Positions 19,475 through 31,071 of a stretch of 64,000 nucleotides of DNA are shown piece after piece; the first letter of the stretch is position 1; each line of letters begins with the position of its first letter. Origin of the DNA: Cerrena zonata (lineage: Eukaryota > Basidiomycota > Agaricomycetes > Polyporales > Cerrenaceae); contig JASBNA010000037.1 in assembly GCA_038087015.1 (NCBI GenBank), positions 394,248 to 458,247 on the forward strand, read 5' to 3'. The translations under genes and the position numbers were made by a program. The notes beneath the pieces were generated by a model. The model searched no databases. It worked only from the letters and a program-made list of their open reading frames with translations, and had not been told where the DNA came from.

Positions 19475-20886
19475 ATGGCTTTGTCTCTTGGAGAGTTTCT
19501 CCGGAGTGCAGGAGGCTCTGATTCTTCACAACCCTCGATTTCCACAACCTCATCTCGTGATGGTTCTCCTCAATTACCGGGCACGGCGGGTCCTTCAAGC
19601 TCCTCGCCTTCTCCAGGACAGCCGGAGACAAACCCAATCTCCCGCAGAAGGCAACGCGAAACAGATGACACCGATGACCTCCTCATGGTAGCTCCCCGCT
19701 TTGCAAAACGTCTCCACCTTACTCAGAAGGGCGAAAAACAGCTGGAGTTCTTTTGTAAAGTAATGGTTTTCTATTTTAAACTGTCTTATTTTGAACCTAA
19801 CTTTTCCGAAGCTCTCTCCTGAGCAGCGGCAGGCATATGCGTTTGCACATGCTCTGCATCTCGAGGAGAAAATCAGCAAGATCCAACCGGTTGATGCGTT
19901 GTATACTCCGGAACCGAAATTACTTGTAAGTTCTATGTCTCCTTCGTCCGTGCTATTTCTAACAATATTATAAAGCACAAGATCGTCATTTATGCTCACC
20001 AGATCCTTCTCTGCCCTGCAATCTCAGGTTATCGTGCCGAGGCAACGAGGATGTTAATAGTAAGCTTCATTATAAAATTACCTCAGTGATTACAATTTGA
20101 CTCTACCTTCTATCAGGCGGTCATAGAAAGACATCCTGGTTGGGGATATACCAGCGAAATCAAGGAGGACAATCAAAAAGCGAAAATTGTCCTCACCGTG
20201 GTTCAGAACACCCTCACACATGCTCGTTCCTCTATCAAAGGAGTCGTATGTACCATTCACTTTATATTATATTGGCTTACTGATATTGAAACATTTGTTA
20301 CATTCAGCTGGGCAGGTCATTTGGCGATCCCGACCCAAATGAGCCGGAAAATGATCGACTGAGAGTTGGCTGCGCCGACATTGTTCAGCTCACGAGGGAT
20401 TCTATCCGTACACTTGACACCAACCGTCTTGTCGTCAATAAGACTCGTGCTAACCTCGCGATGTGTACTCGTTTTGCCTTTTTGGTATGTCACGCACCTC
20501 GGAAGATTATGAGGCACTCTCTTACCATTACAATCCCATCTGTTATACAGCGACAAGAGTATCGCAAACCTGAAAACGAAAAAGATTTCTGGAAAGGAGT
20601 TGATAATGAGCTTGCTGCTCTTCGTAATAAATACAAGGCCGATCCCAAATCTCTCAACAAGTAAGTCAATATTTCTTGTTCGGTTTCAACATCAACTAAT
20701 GTATCATTCTTTAGGTATTTCACAGATGTGTTGACAAAGGACGTGAAGATCTACGGCGATTCTCCCGACAGCGGGGAAGTCGTGGCAACAGAGAAGCATG
20801 ATCAACAGCGTGAAGTCGAGGCGTTTGCGGAGAGAACTGAGAGTCAACTGACAAACCTCGGAAATGAGGATGGTGAAGATGACTGA
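19475..20886 (+). CDS. Companion gene of the transposon-type unit, unknown protein
   Basis: The ATG at 19475 (MALSLGEFLRSAGG) begins an exon to about 19757. Further exons (from about 19812, 19976 and others) are joined by short GT-AG introns and end at TGA 20884-20886. The product of roughly 350 residues has a Ser/Pro-rich low-complexity N-terminus, then a mostly helical region (SPEQRQAYAFAHALHLEEKI, ERHPGWGYTSEI) and an acidic C-terminus. I have a memory of similar helical proteins beside the large gene in basidiomycete repeats but cannot name a domain. The divergent arrangement suggests a two-protein transposition system, which is an inference. Confidence 0.6.
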
Positions 20887-21210
20887 CACACTGGTGTACT
20901 TCTACCTCCCCACTCCAAGTCCCTCCTTTGTTTACTTACTCTCCCATTTAATTACTCGTACTTGTTAATGACACAGTAGCTATATTTGCAATTTCCGAAT
21001 AATCATTACTACCAGCCATTGTGCTACAAACGACATCTCCAAGTTGTGATTGAATGCTCAAATCAGGGAAATCGTTAACATGAACAGCATCTCTGCAAGA
21101 TACTTATGAGAGGTGCATGCATGCGAGTATTGTGATCTCAACATTCAGGGTAGCAAAACATCATTCACCAATATTAATGAGAGCTCCGTCACTTGTCATA
21201 AATCGCCTCA
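20887..21210. other. Intergenic, nothing recognised
   Basis: No ORF, repeat or RNA gene is recognised. I looked here for a copy of the MITE terminus or another terminal inverted repeat of the two-gene unit and did not find one. Confidence 0.4.
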
Positions 21211-21930
21211 ATGTATAATCCACGCTACATGTCTATGGCTACTGACATATATATCTACATCAATTTGCCCTCGCGTAGCTGTAGGGGAGGTCAGAGTGAG
21301 AGGAGCGAATCGGGTCAGCGGTATCTCAGAGATGCTGACCCCCAACCTATTGGCGCTTTCGAAGCTGGGAGACCTCCGCCGGAGCTATTTCTGAGGTCCG
21401 CGCGCTTCAAAACGGTACTCCATCAACGAGCCTTTAAACAGCTCTGTCCGGATTGGCGGTGTACAGCAATGGAAACACACGCGTTCAGCTGGGAGGACAT
21501 AATCCCTCGATTCTCTCAATTGTGCACCATCCGTGTGTTCAATGAAAATCCTATCTCCGTGATCTCCCCGTTACTTGCCCCTGATCAGGGCCCTGTATTG
21601 GAGGCATTGAACGCAGAAATCCGTTCCACGTTGGTTAATACCACTTGTACAGAGGGTCATTGTGACGCGCATGTTCATTTCGCGCATATGATTGGGGTAA
21701 CCCTTTGTGGCGAACCCGCACTTGCGCAGATCGAGTGTGGTTGTCGGCCTTCTCGCCATACTGAAGAGAATGACATGTATGTCCTGACTGTTATCGTGAA
21801 AGGGAATGGTACCCCAGGTTATAGCAAGGAGAAGCTTTGTAGGTGGTTGGTTGATACCTGGACAGGTATCGTGCCATTAAAGAACGATGATATTCAGGAG
21901 ATGGTACATTCATTGAACGATATGCCTTGA
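21211..21930 (+). CDS. Hypothetical protein, possibly an F-box gene remnant
   Basis: One open frame of 239 codons; an internal ATG at 21469 gives 153 codons. The part from AFSWEDIIPRFSQLCTIRVF onward reads like the C-terminal end of a fungal F-box/LRR-like protein, including the phrase APDQGPVLEALNAEI. There is no F-box at the N-terminus, so it may be a truncated remnant. The first 50 residues have an unlikely composition and may not be translated. Confidence 0.4.
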   Translation: MYNPRYMSMATDIYIYINLPSRSCRGGQSERSESGQRYLRDADPQPIGAFEAGRPPPELFLRSARFKTVLHQRAFKQLCPDWRCTAMETHAFSWEDIIPRFSQLCTIRVFNENPISVISPLLAPDQGPVLEALNAEIRSTLVNTTCTEGHCDAHVHFAHMIGVTLCGEPALAQIECGCRPSRHTEENDMYVLTVIVKGNGTPGYSKEKLCRWLVDTWTGIVPLKNDDIQEMVHSLNDMP

Positions 21931-22047
21931 GTAGTTGGCCTTTGATTCTAGTAACCCGAACGTGTTTATAGCGCGAGAATCCGATTGTATTTAATATTGA
22001 CGAACTATGTGATGCGATTATGGGTAGAAATAAACAGAGTAATGTAC

Positions 22048-23200
22048 TCATTCTCGTTTCAGTCCTTTCACCCAGTCTTCGACTGCCATGCTGAACTCCC
22101 CAGGCATTTCCCAGAAGCTCACATGTCCTGCATTTCTGATTATCTTCGTAGTAAGTAGATCCGAGGACCAATTCCCGCTTTGGATGAATGCATCGATAAA
22201 ACCAGGGCTGCGGGAGGGCAGTTAGTATAATCATACTGGCGCGACCTAGGAAAAGAGTATACTCACGAGGAGATAGAATCATGTTCACCAGCTATGAGAA
22301 GCAATGGGAGAGTTTTATTCGCATTCGTCATCGGTGTCCAGTCGACTGGTCGTAGGGAGACCATGTTACGAGTTTCGCTGTCTGTACCGAAAGCAATGCC
22401 TACAAGAAGTTCATCGTTCATATAAGTTCTGCACTTTAGTGATTATCCCTTACCTTTCATTGTAACAAAGTCCCGTTGACTGAATGGGGTGAACGAAAGT
22501 CTCCAAACAAATTGGGAGATGACATGATCCAATTTGTCGGAGAGAGCATTCACATCCCCAAGATCATTGAGTATCTGAACTGGAATAGTGAAAAATTGGC
22601 CTATATATTTATAGGTCAACCAAAGGGGGTGTCATAAGGGGTGATAACACATACCAATATTGCTCAAAAGTCCTATGGTTGACCCAAATACTACTATACC
22701 GGACAGCTTGTCAGCACCATGTTGAGATATATAGTCTGCTATAATAGTTGCTTCGAAATACATAGTAAGTGATCAACGATGGCACTAACAGATTTCATGA
22801 CCAACTTACCACCATAGCTCCATCCTAGAAGTACGGGCTTTTCAAGTCCGAATCCTTGGATTACGGCTTGTACATCTCCTGCTTGTTTGTCAGGTGTCCA
22901 CGAATTGATATTGGAAGGATTCGTAGGTTTTGCACTCCGGCCCATTCCTCGTAAATCCATTCTGACCATAAAAAAAGACTCAGATAATCTGCGATCGTCA
23001 AATTGTTTATCAAAAGCGAGGCCAGAGAAACTATCTCCATGAAGCCAGAGTAGGGGCTGGTTAGCGACCGACCCTACTGCTTCGGCGTAGATACGAGTTC
23101 CATCAACAGATGTAAAGTTTCGAGCACGAATTTTGAGGCTGGTGCAAATCCCCGCCAAGACGAAGAGAACATAAGCAACTGTAAAAGATGAAAAATGCAT
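22048..23200 (-). CDS. Secreted or vesicular alpha/beta hydrolase
   Basis: The start at 23200 (MHFSSFTVAYVLFVLAGICTS) is chosen because it gives a clear signal peptide. Exon 1 runs to 22810 and ends inside the nucleophile elbow G-W-S-Y-G-G. Before it come LLWLHGDSFSG (oxyanion-hole region) and MVRMDLRGMGRS. Later exons give LLIAGEHDSIS, around the expected acid residue, and RNAGHVSFWEMPGEF, with the catalytic His. The stop TGA is at 22048-22050. The family includes epoxide hydrolase- and haloperoxidase-like enzymes; the substrate cannot be deduced. At least three introns; no break seen. Confidence 0.8.
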
Positions 23201-23589
23201 ACGTGGCGGTTGGAGACCGATGTCTAGCATCACAGAAACTTTGGCATTATAAGTAATCCTGCGTATAAGGAAGCTTATTATTAGAAGTTGGAAATGCTTG
23301 GCAAGTGCACCACGGGATCGGTATGAATGGCCAACCACCTGGGGCTATTCAGATGAAGTAGTATTTATCGCAACGCCACAGAGGAGGTTTTAGCTGGAAG
23401 GCACGGACCAGGTAGATGAAGAGTATCTCTGGTGACATGGTAGGGAAAGGAGGATCACTGAGCCGTAGGGATACACTTTGGCGGGCTTCTTTCTTTCTAA
23501 TTATCTGATGATACATATGCAAATGTTGTAGATACCGCAGGCGATATTCTGGAGCAGACTGAAACTAATAGGGTTAGTGTTTCTAGTTG
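23201..23589. other. Intergenic between the hydrolase and an F-box remnant
   Basis: An in-frame ATG for the hydrolase exists at 23338, but it would bury the signal peptide. Nothing else is recognised. Confidence 0.4.
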
Positions 23590-24185
23590 ATCAAAAATGT
23601 CGGGCGAAAACTTTGATTTGGCAGCCAGGGATTGTGAGGTGAAAGGACTTCACTCGAGAGGTAGGTCTTTTGCAATGTCCTCGACAAATTCCTCCGGATC
23701 GTAGTAACTGCCCAGCGTACTCCTCTGGACGGGAGCATCGGGTGGGTCCCATGCCGCGTGGACAAAATTTAGGTAGGAATGATTCGGCGGAATTGTGTCT
23801 TCAACCCTCGATTCCTCATCCTGACTATCTTTGGAAGCGGAACCATCCTCGGAGTCGCTGTCCATGTCCCTTTCGTGAGTGCCTTCATGGCCCACAATAG
23901 CCATCGCGTATACCACAATGGGAAGCTTGCCAGATCGTTCCAAGGCAACTCTGACGTACCCCTTCCGTGGTGGACGCCATATTATCGTTGTCCAAAATTG
24001 CGGAGACTGTATAAACGCAGCCTTCCAGCTTCGACAAGTCAAGGACAGAGTGCTCGCCCAAGCGAAGTGATTTTTATAATCAAAATTAGTAGAGGTAACG
24101 CCAAAACCATCAAGGGGGTTGGTTCCACGAAGGCAAAAATGTGATTCAACGTGTCCTGAAGCAAATGTTAGGCTAGCAGACACAT
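23590..24185 (-). pseudogene. Truncated F-box-like pseudogene (copy 1 of 4)
   Basis: This is a remnant of the family intact at 24461-26305 and 40507-42378. The aligned ATG is at 24183-24185. Codon 6, CAA in the copy at 28507, is TAA here (24168-24170). A one-base shift follows the IFAFVEPT stretch, and another follows VEDIAKDL near 23650. The text matches its relatives as far as FARHF near 23595 and then ends, so about two thirds of the gene is missing. It lies head to head with the intact 24461 copy. Confidence 0.8.
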
Positions 24186-24460
24186 TGTCTAGTTATTGTG
24201 AAAAGATTAGCTTGTGAAAAAAGGCGGAGTGGGTAGGCAGAGAGCACAGCATGAAATATAATTTAAGAAAGATGGAGTTCATACTCCGAGTCATTATGAT
24301 GAATGTAATATATTAAATACACAAAGTCACCTTAAAATTTGAGCGTCTGACTATCAATATCAATATTATATTAAAGTAGCACTGTTTATTCAATCGTGCT
24401 TTTCTTCGGCTCCCATCTCCAACCAGCACTACCATCCATCGTACCTTCTGGCAGTATAGA

Positions 24461-26305
24461 ATGCATTCGGTGACCCAACAGCTGCCCAAAGACGCGTTAA
24501 CTCGCGTTTATTATTTCACAGAACCGACTTTCGATGATTTCGGCATAACCCCCGCCAACTTTGAATACTACAGACACTTCGTCTGGGCCCAGAATATTTC
24601 CCTCGTATGTCGAAACTGGAGGGCCGCGTTTGTCCAATCCCCCGAACTTTGGACGACAATTATCTGGCGACCACGCCGAAAGGCATACATCAGGGCTGCT
24701 CTGAAAAGGTCCGGAAAGCTCCCAATCAAGGTATATGCGCTTTCTGGGATGGAGGATGAGGGGAGCCATGAATACGACCTTTCGGACGATTTCAATGACG
24801 AAGGTTATGGTCCTACTGGACTGAAGATTTCTTATCTGAATATGGCTTATAGTTGGAATAAACCTGACCCCCCAATCCAAGCTAGTACGCTAGGCAAGTA
24901 CTATGACCCTCTCGACTTTTACGAGGATGTTGCAAAACATCTGGATAGACTCAAATCCTTCCATCTCACAATCCCCGGTTTTCGAATGAAGAGTCTGGCT
25001 CGATATTTCTCCAAACCTGCTCCTATGCTCGAGACCCTTACCCTAGGCACATCCATTCGCTCGCTCGACCTGATACCTAAAGTTGTTTCGCGTCTCTTTG
25101 ATGGTCAAGCAACTTCATTAAAGCACCTCACTCTGAAGAACTACAAGAACTGGCCTATCCTCTTCACTAAGAACTTAACTCACCTTTCCTTAGTACGGCT
25201 ACACCTGGAAGATGCCGCTATCTACCATACATTCCTTGATGCCCTCTATGTCGCTAACAAACTCGAAGTCCTCATCGTCGATCTGTCAGGTGAACATCGC
25301 GAATTCAAGACATCACCTCAAGGACGTGCCCCGATCCAATTGGACAGCCTTCAAACACTCGCCATCAACACAGCGACCCCGACGGGAACTTCAAATCTTC
25401 TTGCCCATATTGCACTTCCTCCTACCGCCTGCATTGCGCTCTGTCTCTCATCAAACGCGAAACTCGACTCCTTCTTTCCCAATGACCGCATTCATCTACG
25501 CAATCTACCTGATCCGTTCGAACTCGTGCTCTTTTGGGAATTCGGCGATTATGCTTCGCCCATGATCAAGAGTGGAAGGAATGGTCTTCCGGTTTTTGCA
25601 AGCACTGCCGTTCCCATCGATGATCTTTCGCGCTATCTTCGTGATTTGGGCTCGGTGTTTGATCTCAGGCAGATCCGTCGTCTGTCTTCTTATCACAAAT
25701 CCCATGGCGAACTACGAGACCACAAACCCGGCGATTGGCAAAGAGTGCTCAAAGCCTTACCCAATCTCGAAGCTGTACACCTGTACAACTACACCCCATT
25801 CACTCTGCTGAACATGTTATCTGGTCCGAACGAGGCTCCTGGTTTGGAGAAGGTTCGTGGAGAGTTTGGGGTCTTGCGCGAGACGATTAAAGAAGCTGGA
25901 GACGAAGCAAAAAGCTTAGAAAAAACTTATGAAGAAGCAAAGGAACACGTCCGCATGAACCGTCAGTCGTATACGTCCTTGACATCCATCTCCCCTTATA
26001 TCCACCACCAACACAAGCTCGGTCAAACGACTCCCCTCGATGTCACTTTAAACGGAAAACCTGCCGAAGCTCGAATTACCTACGGCTGCCAGTGGAAATA
26101 TGGCAGCTCTGGAAACCATGAGATGTTCGTTGAGACATCAGTGGTCCTCAAGACTGCCTTGAATTGCCGTGATGAAGAGATGACGATGACCGCTAGGGAG
26201 GAAATTAGTATCTTGAAGCCGTGGTGGCAGAAGTGGCTATTGTACTTCGGATCGCCGTTTGTGGTCCCCATGATGTTGAACGCTCAGTATGAACCTGGCT
26301 GGTAA
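24461..26305 (+). CDS. F-box-like protein (copy 2 of 4, intact)
   Basis: 614 residues in one exon. The N-terminus (QQLPKDALTRVYYFTEPT, then SLVCRNWRAAFVQSPELWTTI) has the layout of a fungal F-box, with the conserved CRNWR and W residues. This is followed by an acidic linker and a leucine-rich-type body (LTHLSLVRLHLEDA, LETLTLGTS). The C-terminal quarter (ARITYGCQWKYGSSGNHEMFVETSVVLKT) forms a conserved block shared by the paralogues. F-box proteins usually recruit substrates to SCF ubiquitin ligases; the target is unknown. A helical charged segment lies near residues 475-505. No intron or break is seen. Confidence 0.75.
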   Translation: MHSVTQQLPKDALTRVYYFTEPTFDDFGITPANFEYYRHFVWAQNISLVCRNWRAAFVQSPELWTTIIWRPRRKAYIRAALKRSGKLPIKVYALSGMEDEGSHEYDLSDDFNDEGYGPTGLKISYLNMAYSWNKPDPPIQASTLGKYYDPLDFYEDVAKHLDRLKSFHLTIPGFRMKSLARYFSKPAPMLETLTLGTSIRSLDLIPKVVSRLFDGQATSLKHLTLKNYKNWPILFTKNLTHLSLVRLHLEDAAIYHTFLDALYVANKLEVLIVDLSGEHREFKTSPQGRAPIQLDSLQTLAINTATPTGTSNLLAHIALPPTACIALCLSSNAKLDSFFPNDRIHLRNLPDPFELVLFWEFGDYASPMIKSGRNGLPVFASTAVPIDDLSRYLRDLGSVFDLRQIRRLSSYHKSHGELRDHKPGDWQRVLKALPNLEAVHLYNYTPFTLLNMLSGPNEAPGLEKVRGEFGVLRETIKEAGDEAKSLEKTYEEAKEHVRMNRQSYTSLTSISPYIHHQHKLGQTTPLDVTLNGKPAEARITYGCQWKYGSSGNHEMFVETSVVLKTALNCRDEEMTMTAREEISILKPWWQKWLLYFGSPFVVPMMLNAQYEPGW

Positions 26306-26629
26306 ATGCGTGGATGTGTTGCTTTTCGCTTTTCGTTTCGGCTTCGGATAGGATGTTTGGACCTTTTGTACGTGTGTCAATGCTTCATCCTTTGGCAACA
26401 TGTAACCCCTTGTAACTTACGAGATATGGACACTTTGAACGTTATACCTTGTAGTGCTATAATACTAATTGCTTATACTAAGGACTTGTCAATACTTTGC
26501 GCGAAATACAGTTGTGATCTTTTTTGTTATTCGTCCGATTTGTATAACCCTCGAGCTCAAACACCAAAAAGTCGGTAGATGATAAAGTACTTATATATAC
26601 TCGAAACGAAGCTAACAAGAGACCCATAC
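26306..26629. other. Convergent intergenic region between two F-box paralogues
   Basis: AT-rich 3' flanks of the two convergent copies. No feature is recognised apart from likely polyadenylation regions. Confidence 0.4.
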
Positions 26630-28507
26630 CTATTCATCATCTAGTTCATATGACGTACCCAGCATCGACGGAACCGTGAGCCACGATCCGAAATACAATC
26701 CCAAATTCTGCCACCACGGCCTCACGATACTAATCTCCTCCCTAGCCGACATCGTCATCTCAGAATCATTGCAAGTAGCTTTGAGGATGACCGAAGTCTC
26801 CACGAACATCTCATGATCTCCCTTGGTCCCATGTTCCCACTGGCAACCGTAAGTGATTCGAGCTTCAGCCGGTTTTCCGTTTGGTAGAGTGAGATCGAGA
26901 GCAGTTGTTTGGCCGACCTTGTGGTGATGGAGGATGTAGGGAGAGAGAGCGGCGAAAGGTTTGTAGGGTTGAATATTGAATGTTCCCGCGGACGTTGTCT
27001 TTCGCCTCTTCATACTTTGCTTGCATCTCGTCCACTTCTCCAGCCCTTTCGGTCGTTTCCCGCAAGTGATCGAACTCCTCACTAGTCCTATCCAAAGCAG
27101 ATTCCTTCTTCCCGCCAGAGAGTACATCCAACATAGTGAACGGGTCATAGTTATACAGATGTACAGTATAGCCTCGAGATTAGGTAGAGCCTTGAACACT
27201 TTCTTCCAAACATTAGGTTCGTAGTCTCGTAGTTCGTCATGAAGCCGATGATACGAAGACAACCGATGTATCTTCTTGAGGTCGAAGACCGTGCCTAGAT
27301 TACGCAAATAGCTTGACAGATCATTAATCGAGATAGCTGAAGTTGCGAAGACTGGAAGCCCATTTCTTCCACTCTTGATCATCGGAGATGCGTACTCGGT
27401 CATCTCCCAGAAGAGCACCAGTTCGGATGGATCTAATAAATTCTGGAGATGTGTTCGATCATTCGGGAAGAACTTGCTCAGGTTGTCCGCGTCCTCGGCG
27501 AGGGCTAGCGTTATACAGGCAGTAGGTGGAAGAGCTAAGTGGGCAAGCAACCTTGAAGTACCCATTGGGGTAGCCGTATTGATGGCGAGTGTTTGGAGAT
27601 TGTCCATTCTCACCGGCGCACGTCCTTTGGGCGACCTCTTGAATTCGGAATTCCCGCCCGATAAATCAACAACAAGAACTTCGAGTTTGCTTGCAACTTG
27701 CAGGGTATCGAGGAATGAGTGATAGATGTCAAGATCGTTCAGATTCAAACGGACTAAAGACAGATGGGTGAGATCCTGGATGAGGGGGATATGCCATCCC
27801 GCGTAGTTCTTCAGAGTAAGACAGGTCAATGAGGGGACTTGGCCATCAAAGAGACGTGGTACGGTTTTGAGTTTCTGATCAAATGTATGAGGGACGGATG
27901 TGCCTAAAGTCAAGGTTTGCAACATAGGAGCAGGTTTATTGAAATGCCGAGCTAACACCTTCATTTGAAAGCCTGGAACAGTGAGGTAAAAGGATTTGAC
28001 CCTGTCCATATGTCTTCCAATGTCCTCGAAAAAGTCGTCAGGGTCGTAGTAGTTACCCGACTGAACTGGAGGATCAGGCGGATTCCAATCATGAATAAAA
28101 TTTAGATACGAAATCTTTGGCATGATCATGTCTCCATCCAACGATCCCTTGTTCTCGTCCTCGGAATCGTCCTCAGAATCAGAATCTACATCATATTCAT
28201 AGCTTCCTTCGTCTTCCATCCCAGAAAGCGCATACACCTTGATCGGAAGCTTCCCTGACCTTTCCAGAGCAGCTCTAACGTACGTCTTTCGAGGTGGACG
28301 CCAGATAATTGTTGTCCACAGTTCCGGGGATTGAACAAAGGCGGTCCTCCAGTTTCGACAAATCAGGGAGAGATTTCGAGCTCATGAAAAGTGCCTGTAG
28401 TATTCGAAGTTGGGAGGAGTAATGCCAAAATCATCAAATGTCGGTTCTGCGAAAGAAAAGATGCGAGATAACGCGTCTTTAGGCAAACGTTGGGCTAACG
28501 AGTGCAT
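26630..28507 (-). pseudogene. F-box-like pseudogene (copy 3 of 4), inverted to copy 2
   Basis: The full-length relative starts at ATG 28505-28507. In the F-box region a TGA at 28382-28384 replaces the Trp of the family's HFxWA motif, so translation from the true start ends early; an ATG at 28237 leaves 535 codons. Between about 27170 and 26960 the frame departs from its relatives and then returns, showing two compensating indels; the expected MLDVLSGG / KYEEAKDNVRG text is in another frame. The C-terminal block (ARITYGCQWEH) is kept. It faces copy 2 tail to tail. Confidence 0.8.
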
Positions 28508-29516
28508 TTTTGAGAGGCTGTAGGTATATTCAGATATTAGTCTTTGTTCGAGATGCATTCACCTTACAATTACCTACGTGAAAACGGTGAACAAACGAGC
28601 TACGGTTAAGTTATGTTCGAGTTCGTTATTCCCTTCTCAAAATCCAGTATCTTGGACTTTCTCGATCGGACTTGGAACTTGAAGTTATATGAACGAGGAT
28701 GAGGACGAGAAGGTAACTGGTCATCGCTGTCGGGTCAGCTCTTGCATATATTCATGACAACAGCTGATGAACGGACCTTAAGGATTCAACTCATCATCAG
28801 TAGGTCTTCTGCGACATACCAACCTAATGACAATGCGAATACTGTATAACATAGTGATGGTTCACAACGATTCTGTACCCCATTGCATCAGTTGTTATTC
28901 AGCCTAGAATATAGATCGGACCTCGTGCATCACTGCATCTACTTCTAAAGTCGAACACGGTTTCAAGAATCTATTGTACGTAGATGGCTTCGTTAACCCT
29001 TGGTGGCACGGGAGTTCCTTTAGATTCCTCCTCCCATTCGGGTGATACGTTGAAGAAAGTTGAAAGTTACTTCCCATCACATGGGTAGCTATGAATATTC
29101 CCATATTTGTTTTATATCATTCCAAGGACGCCAGAAGAGATCCACTCGCCTATCAAGTCGCAATCAGCTGCAGAGACTATGACAACATACCTTATATCAC
29201 GAGGCTTGTGCGAGGTAATTGTTCGAGCGACGGTGGTCGAAGGTTAAGAGCAAAAGAAGCGCTCTGGATAGACTCTTTCCCTCCACGAGGCCCGCACTTC
29301 CTTCTCTCCCTCTTCTTCAGCTACCACGTCGTGCGCTGCTGATTCACTTCTGAACAACCAAGTCGCCCTGCAAACCGGCCTTGTTTGGACCTACTAGGAG
29401 CATAATTCGTATACAAAGTATGTCGGTGCGCATTACCACATTGAGCCCCGCTCTCGACTGATAATCTATTGTTCCGTTCCGTCGTACAGCCCAGCTATAT
29501 GACCGTCGATCTCAAC
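28508..29516. other. Gene-free stretch
   Basis: No convincing coding sequence, repeat or RNA gene. It contains the upstream regions of the copy 3 pseudogene and of the F-box gene starting at 29517. Confidence 0.4.
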
Positions 29517-30792
29517 ATGGGCACAGATGCAAAATCACTAGACACTGGGTGGGTCTGATTCCGTTCTCTTCGAGGGAGAACTCATCACCGGTTAGTCGGG
29601 TGGACTCATGTAGACCCATCTACGCGAGAAACAGGTTTTTACCCTTCGAGATTGTCAGTCTCATAGCGTCGTACATGTACGCCTCGCATCCTGCGTTGCA
29701 TGCGTGTGCCTTGACCTGTCGCCTCTGGAAGGATGCAATTTATCCCCATCGATTTTGTCAAGTAGTGGTTACACGCGAGTCGCAACTGGTGGATCTCCTC
29801 AAGTTTATCGAAACGGACAAGGTCAAGTCTGTTTGGGTGCAGGAAATCGTCTCTACTGTCCCACCTCAACGGATGCTGCTCAAGATGATCAACCTCGCAC
29901 CCCATCTTCCCCGTGTGCATACCCTCGAATTCCGAGGGCTCCAACGGGATGCAGGCGCCGATTGTGCAGCGGTAAGGAAGGTCTTCTCCCAGTTCATTTC
30001 TGTCGAAACTCTCCGTTTCCGGCGCTCGCAATTGAGCTTGTCTGTGGTTCAGGCCGCGGCATGTGCACTGCCGAAACTTACCTGCCTCGAGTTTGAACAA
30101 GGAGGTTTCAACAACGATGATGATGACCACCCGTTCATGAGCTCAAGTCAACGGGATCGCATCCGTCTCAAGTCTCTTCGAGTAGAGAAGACACAACAGT
30201 GTGCCAATTTCTATGGCTGGATCTCGTCGTCGGATTCGCAGTCTACCATCCAATCCTTCGATGTTGACGGCGTGGACTCGGGAGAGAGACTTTTGGAAAG
30301 TGCGGGGTTTATACAAGCTCTCGGTAGCTCCCTGACCCATCTCGGCCTGCTCGCGCGGCGACCGCGCATCGATTACTTCCGTGAGGCAACGTACAAGGGT
30401 GAGCTCTCTTCCGTATTCTAGTCTTCCCATCACTCATGTTTCACTTAGCTACGCTGAAAGCAATCAACCTCGAATCCAACTCAAACATCCGCAGCCTCGA
30501 ATTCTACGACCCCCTTCATCCAGGTATCATTTCGTGGCTCGGGCAACTTCCGCGTCCAGCGTTACTTCGCTCCGTCGTGCTCCATATGCCTGCTAGGGAT
30601 GTGAGCACAAGCTATGCCGAACTGGACAAGTATCTCACGAGACCGGAGTTCTGCAATCTGAAGGAGGTCCATATCGTTTACCTTCGAGCTCTTCGTGCCG
30701 TCGATTCGATGCAGATCAGGCAAGACTTGGAAGCTGGATTCCCTGCTATGGCTGGGCGGGGCTTATTGAAGTTGACGATCTCCCGTGTTTGA
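29517..30792 (+). CDS. F-box protein of a second family
   Basis: I predict three exons: 29517-29548, 29596-30398 and 30449-30792, with GT-AG introns of 47 and 50 nt. The first exon is needed because the large exon has no suitable ATG; its use keeps the frame. The N-terminus (FLPFEIVSLIASYMYASHPALHACALTCRLW) is a good F-box core. The rest has irregular leucine-rich repeats (LRFRRSQLSLSV, LPKLTCLEFEQGG). It ends with LLKLTISRV, typical of this class. It is probably a substrate adaptor of an SCF ubiquitin ligase; the target is unknown. Confidence 0.78.
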
Positions 30793-31071
30793 AAAAGGTT
30801 CGCTTCCGCATCTCCGGGACGTGGAGAATGGGGGAACTGAATTGGGTTCTTTACTCAGACCATACTCAATACCGGCGAACACATGCACCCCTCATATGAT
30901 CACATCTATCAGGAAAGCCGCTCGGGAAGTTGCTTTGTATCTCACGTATCATTTCACGAATATGTCACGATATCTTTTCGATACCCTACTGACACCCCTC
31001 CTCCTGTACTGTATATACTCGACTGTTCAAACCACATATGCAACATGTATCCAACCCGTTAATCCTTATCA

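Noticed and set aside
20887..21210. A terminal inverted repeat of the two-gene unit matching the MITE ends
   Set aside because: CACTGG occurs near 20890 (in ACACTGGTGTAC), but the following bases do not match the MITE terminus and the other end of the unit lies outside the window.
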